Positions 9,645 through 20,477 of a stretch of 64,000 nucleotides of DNA are shown here, in pieces. Source of the DNA: Teredinibacter waterburyi (GTDB lineage: Bacteria; Pseudomonadota; Gammaproteobacteria; Pseudomonadales; Cellvibrionaceae); contig NZ_MRUH01000022.1 in NCBI RefSeq assembly GCF_001922985.1, positions 124,001-188,000 of the forward strand, written 5' to 3'. How positions within the stretch are numbered: position 1 is the first letter of the stretch; every line of letters begins with the position of its first letter. The notes beneath the pieces were generated by a model, which ran no database searches, had not been told where the DNA came from, and saw only the letters and a program-made list of their open reading frames with translations. The position numbers were made by a program, and so were the translations under genes.

Positions 9645-10646
9645 TTGCTTGGAGAAAATGCTAACACGACAATTGCTACGCAGGTTGACGGCAAGCCTTT
9701 AGCTATTGCCATCATGGGGCCGACGGCATCGGGTAAGACTGAGCTCGCGATTCGTTTGCACCAAGAGCTCGGCGCCGAAATAATTAGTGTCGATTCGGCG
9801 CTCGTTTATCGTGGCATGAATATTGGAACTGCTAAGCCTAGCGCGGAAGAGTTGGCGCGTGGTCCGCATCGATTAATTGACTTTCTCGATCCGAGTGAAA
9901 GTTATTCTGCCGCAGAATTTTGTAAGGATGCGAGCCGTGAGATTGAATCGATTGTTGCTTTAGGCAAAACGCCACTACTAGTGGGCGGCACCATGCTGTA
10001 TTTTAAAGCTTTGCTGGAGGGTCTATCAGACATGCCGGCAGCTGCACCAGAAGTTCGCGCTGAGCTGGAGTTGGAGGCGACAGCAATTGGCTGGCCTGGT
10101 TTGCATGCTGAGCTGCAGCGGGTCGACCCCGTTTCGGCGGCGCGAATTCATCCCAATCACTCGCAGCGTATTAGTCGTGCGTTGGAGGTTTATCGGTCGT
10201 CAGGTAAAGCTTTGAGTGAATGGCAGGGAAGTTTTCAAGGTGGACTACTCGAAAAGTATCATTGGGTACAAATTGCAATTGCACCACAACAGCGCAGTGT
10301 TCTCCATCAGCGAATTGCATTGCGCTTTGACAAAATGCTGGAGGACGGTTTGGTGGCCGAAGTGCAAGCACTGTTTGATCGCGGCGATTTGCATCGTGAT
10401 ATGCCGGCGATTCGAGCGGTGGGTTATCGGCAGGTGTGGGAATATTTGTCTGGAGAAACTGATTTCAATGTAATGCGCGACAAAGGTGTTGTTGCGACGC
10501 GTCAGTTGGCGAAGCGTCAGTTAACCTGGCTGCGTGGCTGGCAGGGGCTGAGCTGGTTGAATACTCAGCAAGAATCGGGAGAAATATTAACTTCCCGTGA
10601 AATTGTGAATAAAGCCTTGAATTTTTTGCCTACAAGGGCCATATAA
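9645..10646 (+). CDS. miaA: tRNA dimethylallyltransferase
   Basis: MiaA adds a dimethylallyl group to A37 of UNN-decoding tRNAs, the first step to ms2i6A. The 333 aa protein has the P-loop [62 protein letters not shown] and the C-terminal [16 protein letters not shown], all characteristic. The start appears to be TTG at 9645, 4 bp after mutL; no in-frame ATG exists before the P-loop apart from one too close to it. It precedes hfq, as in most gammaproteobacteria. Confidence 0.95.
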   Translation: MLGENANTTIATQVDGKPLAIAIMGPTASGKTELAIRLHQELGAEIISVDSALVYRGMNIGTAKPSAEELARGPHRLIDFLDPSESYSAAEFCKDASREIESIVALGKTPLLVGGTMLYFKALLEGLSDMPAAAPEVRAELELEATAIGWPGLHAELQRVDPVSAARIHPNHSQRISRALEVYRSSGKALSEWQGSFQGGLLEKYHWVQIAIAPQQRSVLHQRIALRFDKMLEDGLVAEVQALFDRGDLHRDMPAIRAVGYRQVWEYLSGETDFNVMRDKGVVATRQLAKRQLTWLRGWQGLSWLNTQQESGEILTSREIVNKALNFLPTRAI

Positions 10647-10957
10647 TGGCTGTAGTTTTGGAATTGCGGAAGCTCGACCAACTTAGCATTTATTAAGGTA
10701 GTCTAAGTTTGTGTTTGCAGCGTATATTTGGCGAGACCTATTCCTATATGTCGGTGACATCTCGGTTATAGACGCTGGCATTGATCACCGAAACCGCTGT
10801 GCAGGTTTTACGGCAATTAGCGCGGTTCCGTCTATAGTTAGTTGAACAGTATTTATACGCTTGCGTCGGTTTGCTCCATCTTGTTGTCGGTGTTTACAAA
10901 GGTGCGTAACCCGGAAGTCGACGATTAATTTTTTTGTTCCTCATAAGGAGAATAAAC
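10647..10957 (+). other. 311-bp intergenic region upstream of hfq
   Basis: No gene is seen here. The region holds a distant inverted repeat (TCGGTGA near 10751, TCACCGA near 10785) and ends with a strong ribosome-binding site, AAGGAG at 10945-10950, eight bases before the hfq ATG. Promoters for hfq probably lie here, but no convincing -35/-10 pair could be chosen. Confidence 0.5.
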
Positions 10958-11215
10958 ATGTCAAAAGGGCATAGCTTACAAGACCCTTATCTTAACGTTC
11001 TGAGAAAAGAGCGAATCCCAGTTTCTATTTATCTGGTCAACGGTATTAAGCTGCAGGGTCAAGTAGAGTCATTTGACCAATTTGTTGTCTTGTTAAAAAA
11101 CACCGTCAGTCAAATGGTTTATAAGCACGCCATATCGACCGTAGTGCCTTCTCGCCCAGTACGTGTTCCTATGTTGAACCCAGAAAATGGCGAAGAAATC
11201 GATAGCGGCAGTTAA
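10958..11215 (+). CDS. hfq: RNA chaperone Hfq
   Basis: Hfq forms a homohexameric Sm-like ring that pairs small RNAs with mRNAs. The start is fixed at ATG 10958 by the AAGGAG site eight bases upstream and by the canonical N-terminus [13 protein letters not shown]. The Sm1 region ([23 protein letters not shown]) is split as [15 protein letters not shown] and [12 protein letters not shown], and the Sm2 motif YKHAIST is exact. The 85 aa product has a short acidic C-terminal tail (ENGEEID), which in E. coli-like Hfq regulates RNA release. hflX follows after 12 bp. Confidence 0.98.
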   Translation: MSKGHSLQDPYLNVLRKERIPVSIYLVNGIKLQGQVESFDQFVVLLKNTVSQMVYKHAISTVVPSRPVRVPMLNPENGEEIDSGS

Positions 11216-11227
11216 TCGGAGTATTGT

Positions 11228-12565
11228 TTGTTTTTTGATCGCCCTGAAAGCGGTGAGCTATCTGTTCTTGTTCACCTAGAGCTGCCGCTCCCAATCGAGC
11301 AGAATGACTCGCGAGAGTTTGAAGAACTTGTACTGTCAGCAGGTGGAGATCCGGTGGCGATGATCACCGGTAGTCGACCTGCGCCTAGCGCAAAGTACTT
11401 TGTTGGAACTGGCAAGTTAGATGAGCTGTTGTCTGCGGTGCGTGAGCACGAGGCGCAGATTGTCATCTTTAATCACGAATTATCCCCCAGCCAAGAGCGT
11501 AATCTAGAGCAAGCACTCGAATGTCGAGTGCTTGATCGCACCGGTTTGATTTTGGATATATTCGCCCAGCGCGCTCGTACCCACGAGGGTAAGCTGCAGG
11601 TGGAGCTCGCCCAGCTCAAGCATATGTCTACTCGCCTGATTCGCGGTTGGACCCACTTGGAGCGTCAGAAGGGCGGTATTGGGATGCGCGGCCCAGGTGA
11701 AACCCAGCTTGAAACTGACCGTCGATTATTGCGCGCTCGAATTAAAGCCATCGGCAAACGTTTGGACAAAGTACGCAAGCAGCGCGAGCAAGGGCGAAGG
11801 TCTCGACTTCGGGCTGATATACCGACGGTATCTCTTGTCGGCTATACCAACGCTGGAAAATCGACTTTGTTCAATGCGGTAACCGATTCTGATGTCTATG
11901 CGGAAGACCAGCTTTTCGCAACGCTTGATCCCACCATGCGACGCATTAGTGTGCCGGACTTGGGGGCGACAATCATGGCGGATACTGTTGGCTTTATTAG
12001 CAACTTACCCCACCGCTTGGTTGAAGCATTTCGTGCCACTTTGGAAGAGGCCGCAAGTGCAGATTTGCTGTTGCATCTCATCGATGCTGCTGACGATGAG
12101 CGCGCGCGCAACATAGAACAAGTTAACGAAGTGCTAGAGGAAATTGGCGCCCACACTCTGCCGCAGTTGTTGGTCTACAACAAAATTGATTTGCTGCAGG
12201 AAATGGCTCCGAGGCTCGACAGGGATGATCAAGGCCGTCCAATCGCTGTGTGGTTATCGGCGCGGAAGTTGGCGGAAACTGGTGAGGGACGAGACTTGCT
12301 GGAAGCGGCTATTGCCGAACTCTTAACCGAGAATGTTGTACATCAAAACATTATTTTAGCGACGGATGAAGGTAGTTTGCGGGCGCGATTATTTCGTCAA
12401 AACGCCGTGCAAAATGAACGCTACTTAGCTGACGGTCGCTGTGAGTTGGAGATCCGTTTGCCGGAGTCGGACTTGCGGCGTATTCTTTCAGCGGAGAGTT
12501 TGACTCTCGAAGATTTGACGCTTAATGATCAGTTTGGCGTTGATGGTCAGCAGATTGCGAGTTAG
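11228..12565 (+). CDS. hflX: Ribosome rescue GTPase HflX
   Basis: HflX splits stalled 70S ribosomes under stress such as heat. The N-terminal HflX domain (about 1-190) has KYFVGTGKLDEL, HELSPSQERNLE and the long signature RTGLILDIFAQRARTHEGKL. The G domain starts near residue 200 with SLVGYTNAGKSTLFN (G1), then DTVGFISNLP (G3) and NKIDLL (G4). Start codon is TTG at 11228, giving MFFDRPESGE, which lines up with the usual MFDRxxxGE. Length 445 aa. The gene follows hfq closely and is separated from hflK by 216 bp. Confidence 0.96.
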   Translation: MFFDRPESGELSVLVHLELPLPIEQNDSREFEELVLSAGGDPVAMITGSRPAPSAKYFVGTGKLDELLSAVREHEAQIVIFNHELSPSQERNLEQALECRVLDRTGLILDIFAQRARTHEGKLQVELAQLKHMSTRLIRGWTHLERQKGGIGMRGPGETQLETDRRLLRARIKAIGKRLDKVRKQREQGRRSRLRADIPTVSLVGYTNAGKSTLFNAVTDSDVYAEDQLFATLDPTMRRISVPDLGATIMADTVGFISNLPHRLVEAFRATLEEAASADLLLHLIDAADDERARNIEQVNEVLEEIGAHTLPQLLVYNKIDLLQEMAPRLDRDDQGRPIAVWLSARKLAETGEGRDLLEAAIAELLTENVVHQNIILATDEGSLRARLFRQNAVQNERYLADGRCELEIRLPESDLRRILSAESLTLEDLTLNDQFGVDGQQIAS

Positions 12566-12781
12566 CGGCGCTCTGGTTTAAATAGTTGAAATACAATAAA
12601 TTACCACCATATCTTGTTGATGCGTTTAGTCTCCCATCTTGGCCTTGCTGCTTTAGTCGCATTTATTCCTGTGCGTCTCTCTAGTGTGCAAAGTGCTTCA
12701 GCGAGTTGGGACTTTACGGCGCGGGATCGCCTATGCACGGTTAATCCGGCATAGATAATTAAAAACAATTGGAGTATACCC

Positions 12782-13942
12782 ATGACCTGGAATGAACCGG
12801 GCGGTAACAATAAAGACCCTTGGGGTGGCAAGCGCGGTAATGACGGGCCACCCGATTTCGATGAGGCGATCAAAAACCTGCAGAAAAAACTGTCTGGAAT
12901 TTTTGGCGGTAAAGGCGGATCCGGCGGCCCGGGTTCTAATGCTGGATCTGGCGGTGGTTTACTGATCGGATTAATTGTTGCTGCAGTTGTTGCCGTTTAC
13001 TTTTATGCCGGTTCGGGTATCGTCAACGAGCAAGAGCGAGCTGTGGTTTTGCGATTGGGCGTATACCATGAAACTAAAGGTCCCGGCTTTCGCTGGAACC
13101 CACCTCTAATTGACAAGGTTTATGCCGTCAACGTTACCAAGGTTCGTTTGTGGACGACCTCCGAGCAGATGTTGACTAAAGACCTCAATATCGTCGATAT
13201 AAAGTTGTCCGTTCAATACAGTATCAATCTATCGGATGCTCGTGATTTCGTGCTGAACGTGCGGGATCCGGAAGGAAGTTTGCAACAGGCCGCAAACAGC
13301 GCCTTGCGCCATGTAGCTGGCTCCACTCAGATGCACCAGATTCTAACGCTTGGGCGTGAACAAGTAGCTGCAGATGTGCAAGCTCGCTTGCAGACCTACC
13401 TGGATAACTACCGCACCGGTATTCGCATCGAGAAGGTGAACATTGAAGATTCAAACCCGCCGCGCGAAGTACAGGAAGCCTTTGATGACGTGATTCGAGC
13501 GCGGGAAGATGAAGAAAAGTTCAAGAATCAGGCGCAGGCCTACGCCAACGGTATTATCCCTGAGGCACGGGGTGGAGCTCAGCGCGTGATTGAAGAGGCT
13601 ACTGCCTATAAAGAGCAGGTCATCGCTCGCGCCGAAGGTGAGGCAAAGCGCTTTGAATTGCTACTAGGCGAATACAAAAAAGCGCCAGAGGTTACTCGTC
13701 AGCGCCTCTATCTAGATGCAGTGGAAGATGTGTTGTCTAACTCGTCTAAGATTATGGTCGACGTCGAGGGAGGTAGTAATTTGCTTTATTTACCGCTTGA
13801 TAAGTTGGTTAACAATAGTGCAGCGCCTGCCGGCGGTAGTGGTGGTTTAACCGCTGCCGATATCGACCTACTCACCAACCAGGTGGCAGATCAATTACGT
13901 CGTGAGTTAAGTACAACTCCACGCCGCAGGGAGGGACGCTAA
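12782..13942 (+). CDS. hflK: HflK, SPFH-domain subunit of the FtsH modulator complex
   Basis: HflK and HflC form a large membrane complex that surrounds the FtsH protease and modulates its access to substrates. The 386 aa protein has a Gly-rich cytoplasmic N-terminus (MTWNEPGGNNKDPWGG), one membrane helix around residues 58-80, and a periplasmic SPFH/Band 7 domain from about 85 to 300 with ERAVVLRLGVY and KGPGFRWNPP. A TGGAG site lies just before the ATG. Its stop codon overlaps the hflC start by one base (TAATG), so the two are translationally coupled. Confidence 0.96.
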   Translation: MTWNEPGGNNKDPWGGKRGNDGPPDFDEAIKNLQKKLSGIFGGKGGSGGPGSNAGSGGGLLIGLIVAAVVAVYFYAGSGIVNEQERAVVLRLGVYHETKGPGFRWNPPLIDKVYAVNVTKVRLWTTSEQMLTKDLNIVDIKLSVQYSINLSDARDFVLNVRDPEGSLQQAANSALRHVAGSTQMHQILTLGREQVAADVQARLQTYLDNYRTGIRIEKVNIEDSNPPREVQEAFDDVIRAREDEEKFKNQAQAYANGIIPEARGGAQRVIEEATAYKEQVIARAEGEAKRFELLLGEYKKAPEVTRQRLYLDAVEDVLSNSSKIMVDVEGGSNLLYLPLDKLVNNSAAPAGGSGGLTAADIDLLTNQVADQLRRELSTTPRRREGR

Positions 13943-14817
13943 TGTCTACTAAAGCTCTTACGTTTCTAATTGCGGCTATTATTGCTATTTTTATAGGCGC
14001 GAACTCTGTTTACATTGTGAACGAATTTGAGCGCGGTGTTTTGCTGCGCTTTGGTAAAGTGCTGCAGGCCGATCTACAGCCGGGGTTACGGTTTAAGCTT
14101 CCTTGGATCGATCAGGTGCGCAAGTTTGAGTCTCGTGTTTTGACTTTGGATGCACGCGCAGAACGCTTCTTGACAGTCGAAAAGAAGTCTATGATTGTCG
14201 ACAGCTTTGCTAAGTGGCGGATTATCAATGTGGGCACTTACTACACTGCAACAAATGGTGAAGAGGCTCGAGCCGTCCGCTTGTTGGAGCAGCGTATCAA
14301 TGAAGGTTTGCGCAATCAGTTTGCACAGCGAACCTTGTTAGAGGTTGTGAGTGGTGAGCGCGATCAGTTGATGGTTGACCTGACGGCGCAGTTGAACGGG
14401 TTTACTCAGACTTCTCTTGGTATTGAGGTGGTTGATGTTCGCGTTAAGCGCATTGATCTTCCCGCCGAGGTTAGTGGCCCGGTATTCAGTCGAATGGCTG
14501 CCGAGCGTGAGCGTGAGGCGCGAGAGCATCGCTCAAAGGGTAAGGAGCAGGCTGAAATCATTCGTGCTGACGCCGATCGTCAGCGCACTATTCTTGAGGC
14601 CGAAGCCTATCGTGATGCTGAATTACTGCGCGGTGAGGGGGATGCGAAAGCGTCGCACATATATGCCAATGCCTATAGTCGCGATCCAGAGTTTTACTCG
14701 TTTGTGCGTAGTTTGAAGGCTTACCGAGCTACTTTTAGCGGCAAGCAGGATATTATGCTGGTAGATCCGGGTAGTGAATTCTTCCGCTACCTTAAAAACT
14801 CAAACGGTAAGCCTTAG
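13942..14817 (+). CDS. hflC: HflC, SPFH-domain subunit of the FtsH modulator complex
   Basis: Partner of HflK. The 291 aa protein has a short cytoplasmic N-terminus, one membrane helix (about residues 5-25), and an SPFH domain with ERGVLLRFGKV, QPGLRFKLPWID and VKRIDLPAEVS. A long charged helix (EREREAREHRSKGKEQAE) follows, ending in the conserved DPEFYSFVRSLKAY and FFRYLK. Translation is coupled to hflK. A strong intrinsic terminator lies 40 bp after the stop, so hflKC probably end this transcript. Confidence 0.96.
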   Translation: MSTKALTFLIAAIIAIFIGANSVYIVNEFERGVLLRFGKVLQADLQPGLRFKLPWIDQVRKFESRVLTLDARAERFLTVEKKSMIVDSFAKWRIINVGTYYTATNGEEARAVRLLEQRINEGLRNQFAQRTLLEVVSGERDQLMVDLTAQLNGFTQTSLGIEVVDVRVKRIDLPAEVSGPVFSRMAAEREREAREHRSKGKEQAEIIRADADRQRTILEAEAYRDAELLRGEGDAKASHIYANAYSRDPEFYSFVRSLKAYRATFSGKQDIMLVDPGSEFFRYLKNSNGKP

Positions 14818-14856
14818 TCACTGTCTAAAGCGTTGCCAATCGTGGTAAAATTACAT

Positions 14857-14883
14857 AACCGGCTCAATAGAGCCGGTTTTTTT
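14857..14883 (+). terminator. Intrinsic terminator after hflC
   Basis: AACCGGCTC (14857-14865) and GAGCCGGTT (14870-14878) form a perfect 9-bp stem with an AATA loop, followed by a run of seven T residues. Confidence 0.9.
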
Positions 14884-15011
14884 GTGTCGGGTCGATAAAG
14901 ATGGCGGGTTTACGGCGCTTGCGATTGGCGTTCACTGCCGCTATTTGACCCTATGACAAACTGGAAGCGGCCCGTTTCCTACCCTTTTCTTGATCTGCCG
15001 GCTGGTTATTT

Positions 15012-15197
15012 ATGTGGCAAAATCTCGCGCAAGCGATCTGCCTTGTGTTGATCATCGAAGGGATTTTACCCTTCCTGTATCCTAGTCGTTGGCGTCAGTT
15101 AGTTGCCTCTATGGCATTGCAGAGCGACCGTAAGCTACGAGTTATGGGTTTAGTCAGTATGTTGATTGGCGTAGGCCTGCTCTTGCTGGTTCATTGA
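15012..15197 (+). CDS. DUF2065 family small membrane protein (YjeT-like)
   Basis: A 61 aa protein with two hydrophobic helices (LAQAICLVLIIEGILPFLYP and VMGLVSMLIGVGLLLLV) separated by a basic loop, RQLVASMALQSDRKLR. This is the pattern of DUF2065/YjeT, a conserved inner-membrane protein of unknown function that lies between hflC and purA or hisZ in many gammaproteobacteria. It comes after the hflC terminator and probably shares a transcript with hisZ, whose upstream TTG overlaps its stop codon. Confidence 0.88.
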   Translation: MWQNLAQAICLVLIIEGILPFLYPSRWRQLVASMALQSDRKLRVMGLVSMLIGVGLLLLVH

Positions 15198-15217
15198 AAA
15201 CAGAGAATAAGTTGCGC

Positions 15218-16399
15218 ATGAATAAAGTAGACCGATGGCTGTTGCCTGATGGTATTGAAGAAATGTTGCCGGATGAAGCCCGCAACGTCGAAGCCTTGCG
15301 GCGTAATTTGGTCGACCTTTTTCAGCGTTGGGGATACGATTACGTTATCGCGCCGCTAGTAGAATTTACCGACTCCCTCTTGACTGGGTCCGGCAGTGAA
15401 ATTGAGCTACTGACATTTAAAATTACCGATCAACTCTCCGGTAAAACCATGGGTATCCGCGCTGATATTACCCCTCAGGCAGCACGTATGGATGCCCATA
15501 GCTTAATGCGCGAAGGTGTAAACCGTCTTTGTTACGCAGGTCATGTTATTCATACTCGGCCGAAGGCGCCGTTGGCTTCACGCACTCCGATTCAGGTTGG
15601 CGTCGAGCTGTTTGGTGAACCAGGAATTGATGCCGATATTGAAGTTTTAAGTGTGCTGCTGGAAACACTTAGTGCGGTCGGCGTACCGAAGCAGTATATC
15701 GATATTGGTCATGTCGGTATTTTTCGTGCCCTCGCAGAAGCGGCCGAGTTCTCTTCCGAGCAAGAAAATGCGCTGTTTGCATTGCTCCAGTCCAAGTCCG
15801 AGACCGATATTCGCAATTGGCTAGAAGCAAACGTCGCGGACGAAGTTAGTCGACGTTGTTTGTTAGCCTTGCCTCGTCTCGCGGGCAGCGCTTCTATTTT
15901 ATCAAAAGCGGCCGAGTTGCTTGACGGCGCTCCAGATGAAGTGATGGCGGCCTTGGATGAATTGAGTGAGTTAAATGATGTTTTGCACGAGCGATATCCC
16001 GACGCGCAACTTTATTTTGATCTCGGTGAACTGCGTGGTTACCGCTATCATACGGGAATCGTATTTGGTGCTTTTGCCCCCGGTGTTGGTGCAGCCATAG
16101 CTAATGGTGGTCGCTATGACCATATTGGTGAAGCCTTTGGACGAGCAAGGGCCGCCACCGGTTTTGCTGCGGATCTTACTGCGATAAGCCGGATTGTTGA
16201 GTGGCCAATAGCAGAGAAACCTGCAGTATTTGCTCCGGCTTCTGGCAGCGAGCAAATGTGGATTGCGGTGCGTGATCTACGTGCAGCGGGAGAGCGAGTG
16301 GTTAGTGGTTTGTCTGGCCAGTTACAGCCATTTGAGCATCAAGTCTGTGATCGAATTTTGTTAGAGCGTGACGGTGTCGTTGAACTTCAGTCTATATAG
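15218..16399 (+). CDS. hisZ: ATP phosphoribosyltransferase regulatory subunit HisZ
   Basis: HisZ is a catalytically inactive histidyl-tRNA synthetase-like protein that pairs with the short form of HisG to start histidine synthesis and make it feedback sensitive. The sequence has WLLPDGIEEMLPDEA, the class II motif 2 region (LTFKITDQLSGKTMGIRADITPQ, split as LTFKITDQLSG and KTMGIRADITPQAARM) and YHTGIVFGAFAPG with ANGGRYD. I take ATG 15218 because MNKVDRWLLPDG matches the family start; TTG 15194 overlaps the previous stop and would add eight residues. The presence of HisZ implies a short HisG elsewhere in the genome. Confidence 0.95.
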   Translation: MNKVDRWLLPDGIEEMLPDEARNVEALRRNLVDLFQRWGYDYVIAPLVEFTDSLLTGSGSEIELLTFKITDQLSGKTMGIRADITPQAARMDAHSLMREGVNRLCYAGHVIHTRPKAPLASRTPIQVGVELFGEPGIDADIEVLSVLLETLSAVGVPKQYIDIGHVGIFRALAEAAEFSSEQENALFALLQSKSETDIRNWLEANVADEVSRRCLLALPRLAGSASILSKAAELLDGAPDEVMAALDELSELNDVLHERYPDAQLYFDLGELRGYRYHTGIVFGAFAPGVGAAIANGGRYDHIGEAFGRARAATGFAADLTAISRIVEWPIAEKPAVFAPASGSEQMWIAVRDLRAAGERVVSGLSGQLQPFEHQVCDRILLERDGVVELQSI

Positions 16400-16566
16400 A
16401 CTCTGGCTGGCGAGTCGTTGTGCCTTGGTTGGTTTTAATTAAGTGAATTTCTGGTTTAAAGGCGTTGGTGATTCAAGTTAAACGCGGGTATTGCCTTAGT
16501 GGCAAGCTTGTAAAGCTTTCAAAGTCATCGGCGTGTAAGAGCAATACAATACGTAAAGAGTGTTAG

Positions 16567-17871
<1,305 letters not shown>

Positions 17872-17938
17872 TCTAGTCGGGGCTTTGCCTCTCTGCCGTA
17901 AAAGTGTCATCGATTTGACCTAATGTGTTTGGATACTC

Positions 17939-17972
17939 AAAGCCTCAGCGGTTAACGCTGGGGCTTTTTTTT
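17939..17972 (+). terminator. Intrinsic terminator after purA
   Basis: AGCCTCAGCG (17941-17950) pairs with CGCTGGGGCT (17956-17965) around GTTAA with one wobble pair, followed by a run of eight T residues starting at 17965. Confidence 0.9.
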
Positions 17973-18193
17973 GTCTAGTCGCCGCTGAGTGATAGTGGTG
18001 GCGTGCGCCAGGTCACAAGGTTCTGCTTAACACCTAGTGACGCCGTAATAATCTTGGGAAGTGTTAACTGTTCAGCATCATGTCTTAAGGCACTTAAATT
18101 ATTATTTTTAATAACCCGAGAGTGTTTATTGATTTTTTCGGGAATAAAAAGGTAACCTGAAGCTTCATTTGGGGAATAAATAGGATATTTCTT
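17973..18193 (+). promoter_or_regulatory. Upstream region of the mannanase gene
   Basis: The 220 bp between the purA terminator and the mannanase start hold no gene. They become AT-rich near 18095 and end with AGGAT about nine bases before the ATG, a workable ribosome-binding site. A spaced inverted repeat, GTCAC at 18013-18017 and GTGAC near 18038-18042, is a weak operator candidate. Confidence 0.3.
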
Positions 18194-20383
18194 ATGCAAT
18201 TTAAAAAGCTAATAACAACCGTTGCGCTCACGATGATCGCCTCGGGTATGGCACTAAGTGCCGGTGTGCATGCGCACGACAAGTCAAATAATGGTGCCTA
18301 CGGATTTAAAGGCCACCACAGCTTTCACGGTTTTAAGCACTACCCCAAGTCCGAAGGAATGCCTTACATCAGCGACCCGGGCCAGTTTAAGGGGCCGTTT
18401 CACTGGGGTGGGTGGCATCATAAGAAAGATTTTGTAACCCGTTTCGGACCCTTTTTGTTTAAGAATGGGCGCCCATTCCGCTTTGTTGGTTCTAACAATT
18501 ACTACCCTATGTACAAGTCTCAAGCAATGGTTGATAGCTTGTTTCAAGACGCATCTGATGCAGGTTTTGATGTAATGCGTGTGTGGGGTTTTTCGGTGGT
18601 CGGTAACGCTGACTTGACCGACACTATTCACAGCGGTGGTGAGGGTGTGTACTTCCATTATTGGGATGCAGAGGCTGGCGCGCCTGCTTTCAATGAAGGT
18701 GAAGACGGTTTGGTTCACCTCGACTATATTCTAGCTAAGTCTGCAGAGCTCGGATTGAAGGTAGTGTTTCCATTGACTAACAACTGGAAAGATTTCGGCG
18801 GTATGGACCAAATGGTTCGTTGGCGTGAAAACCAGTTGGCCGGTACGGATGCTGCTCGCGATATGTATCACGATGACTTCTACACTGATGAGGTTATTAA
18901 GCAGTGGTACAAAGATTGGATTAGCACCCTGCTGAACCGCACCAATAGCATTACTGGTGTGGTGTATAAGAATGATCCAACCATCATGGCTTGGGAATTG
19001 GCTAACGAGCCGCGCTGTAAGGGTAGCGGTGTTTACCCTCAGTCGGAGACATGTAATGTAGACACCTTGACCGATTGGGCCGACGAAATATCGACTTACA
19101 TTAAGTCGGTTGACGGCAGTCACTTGGTTTCTGTCGGTGACGAAGGGTTCTTTTGTGACCCTGTGACTCAGGATGAAGATGGTAATGATGTTTGGCCGCA
19201 TTGGACGGCTAACTGTAACGAAGGTGTCGACACTGTTGCGTTAGCTTCTCTACCGAATATCGATATTATGTCGTTCCACGCCTACCCAGATCATTGGGGT
19301 ACAGACTCAGAGTGGACCGTTGAATATATCAAGCGTCATATCAAAGAAGGCTACAAGATCGGCAAGCCGGTTATGTTGGGTGAATTTGGTTGGGGCGATA
19401 AAGCGACACGCAATACGGTTTATAAAGAGTGGAGTGACACCTTCTACCGTTACGGTGGGGCCGGTGCTTTGTACTGGTTGCTTTCTTCCGAGCAGGACGA
19501 CGGTAACTTGTATCCAGATTGGGATGGTTTCACTGTTTACTGCCCAAGTCCTGTCTGTACGACTTTAAGCAACTTTGCCGAGCGTATGGATAGTGGCCGC
19601 TTTTACTTTGCGCCAGTGGCAGATGTAGAAGAAGGTGCTACTGAATTTGAAACGCCAATTAGTTTCGACGTACTGGCGAATGATATTGCTTATGGTTTCT
19701 TTAATCAGTTACAGGTTGGCTCTATTGACTTAGACCCCTCTACCGATGCGGTCGAGCAAGAGTTAACGTTAGAAGAAGGGCTGTTCACTGTCGATGCTGA
19801 CGGTGTCGTTACCTTCGAGCCTGCGGCCGGTTTTGTTGGTGAGGTAAGTATTGCTTATACCGTTCGCGATTGGTGGCAGGTTCCATCCAACGAGGCAACT
19901 ATTAAGGTTCTCGTTAAGGCGGTAGCAGGAGCGCCGTTCCAGTTGTTCTCATTTGAAGACGGCACTCAGGGGTGGTCGCAAGCCTCTTGGCAGAGTGATG
20001 CTGGCGTAACCTCACAATCATCGGAAGGCGTAACTGATGGCGCTTCTAGTTTGTTGGTCGATGTTGATGCGGGCGGCTGGTTTCAAGCGAGCTTTAGTGA
20101 ACCGCTAGACCTGAGCGATGGCTATGAAACTATTACCCTTGATATCAGTGTTGTGGACGAAGGTACCAGTGTGAATGTTGTACTGCAGTTGGGTGACTCG
20201 TGGACATGGTGTGAAGGTGAGTGGGGTTGGGTTGATAGTTGGAATACCTCCTATCAAGTTGATCTACTTTCTCTTACCTGTGATGATGCGGACTTAAGTA
20301 AGGTGCAGACAATGCTTGTGTACCTCACTACTGATGCTTATGTCGATAACGTTTGGGCGAATGGTCATAAACTGGCTGAGTAG
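18194..20383 (+). CDS. Secreted GH5_7-type endo-beta-1,4-mannanase with Ig-like and carbohydrate-binding modules
   Basis: Hydrolyses internal beta-1,4-mannosidic bonds in mannan or glucomannan, outside the cell. A signal peptide (residues 1-28, cleaved near VHAHD) is followed by a His-rich segment and a GH5 domain (about 80-470). GH5_7 signatures are NNWKDFGGMDQMVRW, VYKNDPTIMAWELANEPRC with acid/base Glu272, IDIMSFHAYPDHWGT and KPVMLGEFGWGDK with nucleophile Glu397. A cadherin/Ig-like domain (about 480-575) and a C-terminal beta-sandwich starting FSFEDGTQGW (about 583-726), probably a carbohydrate-binding module of unassigned family, complete the 729 aa protein. It is monocistronic between two terminators. 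No polyserine linker is used here, unlike the GH16 enzyme at 54465. Confidence 0.92.
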   Translation: MQFKKLITTVALTMIASGMALSAGVHAHDKSNNGAYGFKGHHSFHGFKHYPKSEGMPYISDPGQFKGPFHWGGWHHKKDFVTRFGPFLFKNGRPFRFVGSNNYYPMYKSQAMVDSLFQDASDAGFDVMRVWGFSVVGNADLTDTIHSGGEGVYFHYWDAEAGAPAFNEGEDGLVHLDYILAKSAELGLKVVFPLTNNWKDFGGMDQMVRWRENQLAGTDAARDMYHDDFYTDEVIKQWYKDWISTLLNRTNSITGVVYKNDPTIMAWELANEPRCKGSGVYPQSETCNVDTLTDWADEISTYIKSVDGSHLVSVGDEGFFCDPVTQDEDGNDVWPHWTANCNEGVDTVALASLPNIDIMSFHAYPDHWGTDSEWTVEYIKRHIKEGYKIGKPVMLGEFGWGDKATRNTVYKEWSDTFYRYGGAGALYWLLSSEQDDGNLYPDWDGFTVYCPSPVCTTLSNFAERMDSGRFYFAPVADVEEGATEFETPISFDVLANDIAYGFFNQLQVGSIDLDPSTDAVEQELTLEEGLFTVDADGVVTFEPAAGFVGEVSIAYTVRDWWQVPSNEATIKVLVKAVAGAPFQLFSFEDGTQGWSQASWQSDAGVTSQSSEGVTDGASSLLVDVDAGGWFQASFSEPLDLSDGYETITLDISVVDEGTSVNVVLQLGDSWTWCEGEWGWVDSWNTSYQVDLLSLTCDDADLSKVQTMLVYLTTDAYVDNVWANGHKLAE

Positions 20384-20406
20384 TTTGATTTTATAATTGC
20401 CTTAAC

Positions 20407-20435
20407 AAAAACCCGCTCTTGTAGCGGGTTTTTTT
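20407..20435 (+). terminator. Intrinsic terminator after the mannanase gene
   Basis: AAAAACCCGCT (20407-20417) and AGCGGGTTTTT (20423-20433) form an 11-bp stem with a CTTGT loop. The A and T runs on both sides mean it could also stop transcripts of the convergent ectR gene. Confidence 0.9.
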
Positions 20436-20477
20436 ATGGGTCAAGGTTTTGCTCGCAAGCTTAGTTTGTACAACTTG

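Noticed and set aside
10647-10957. Small RNA gene upstream of hfq
   Set aside because: A spaced inverted repeat exists, but no promoter-terminator pair could be identified.
12601-12873. 90-codon minus-strand frame between hflX and hflK
   Set aside because: It runs into hflK on the opposite strand and has no recognised family; composition looks like a shadow of hflK.
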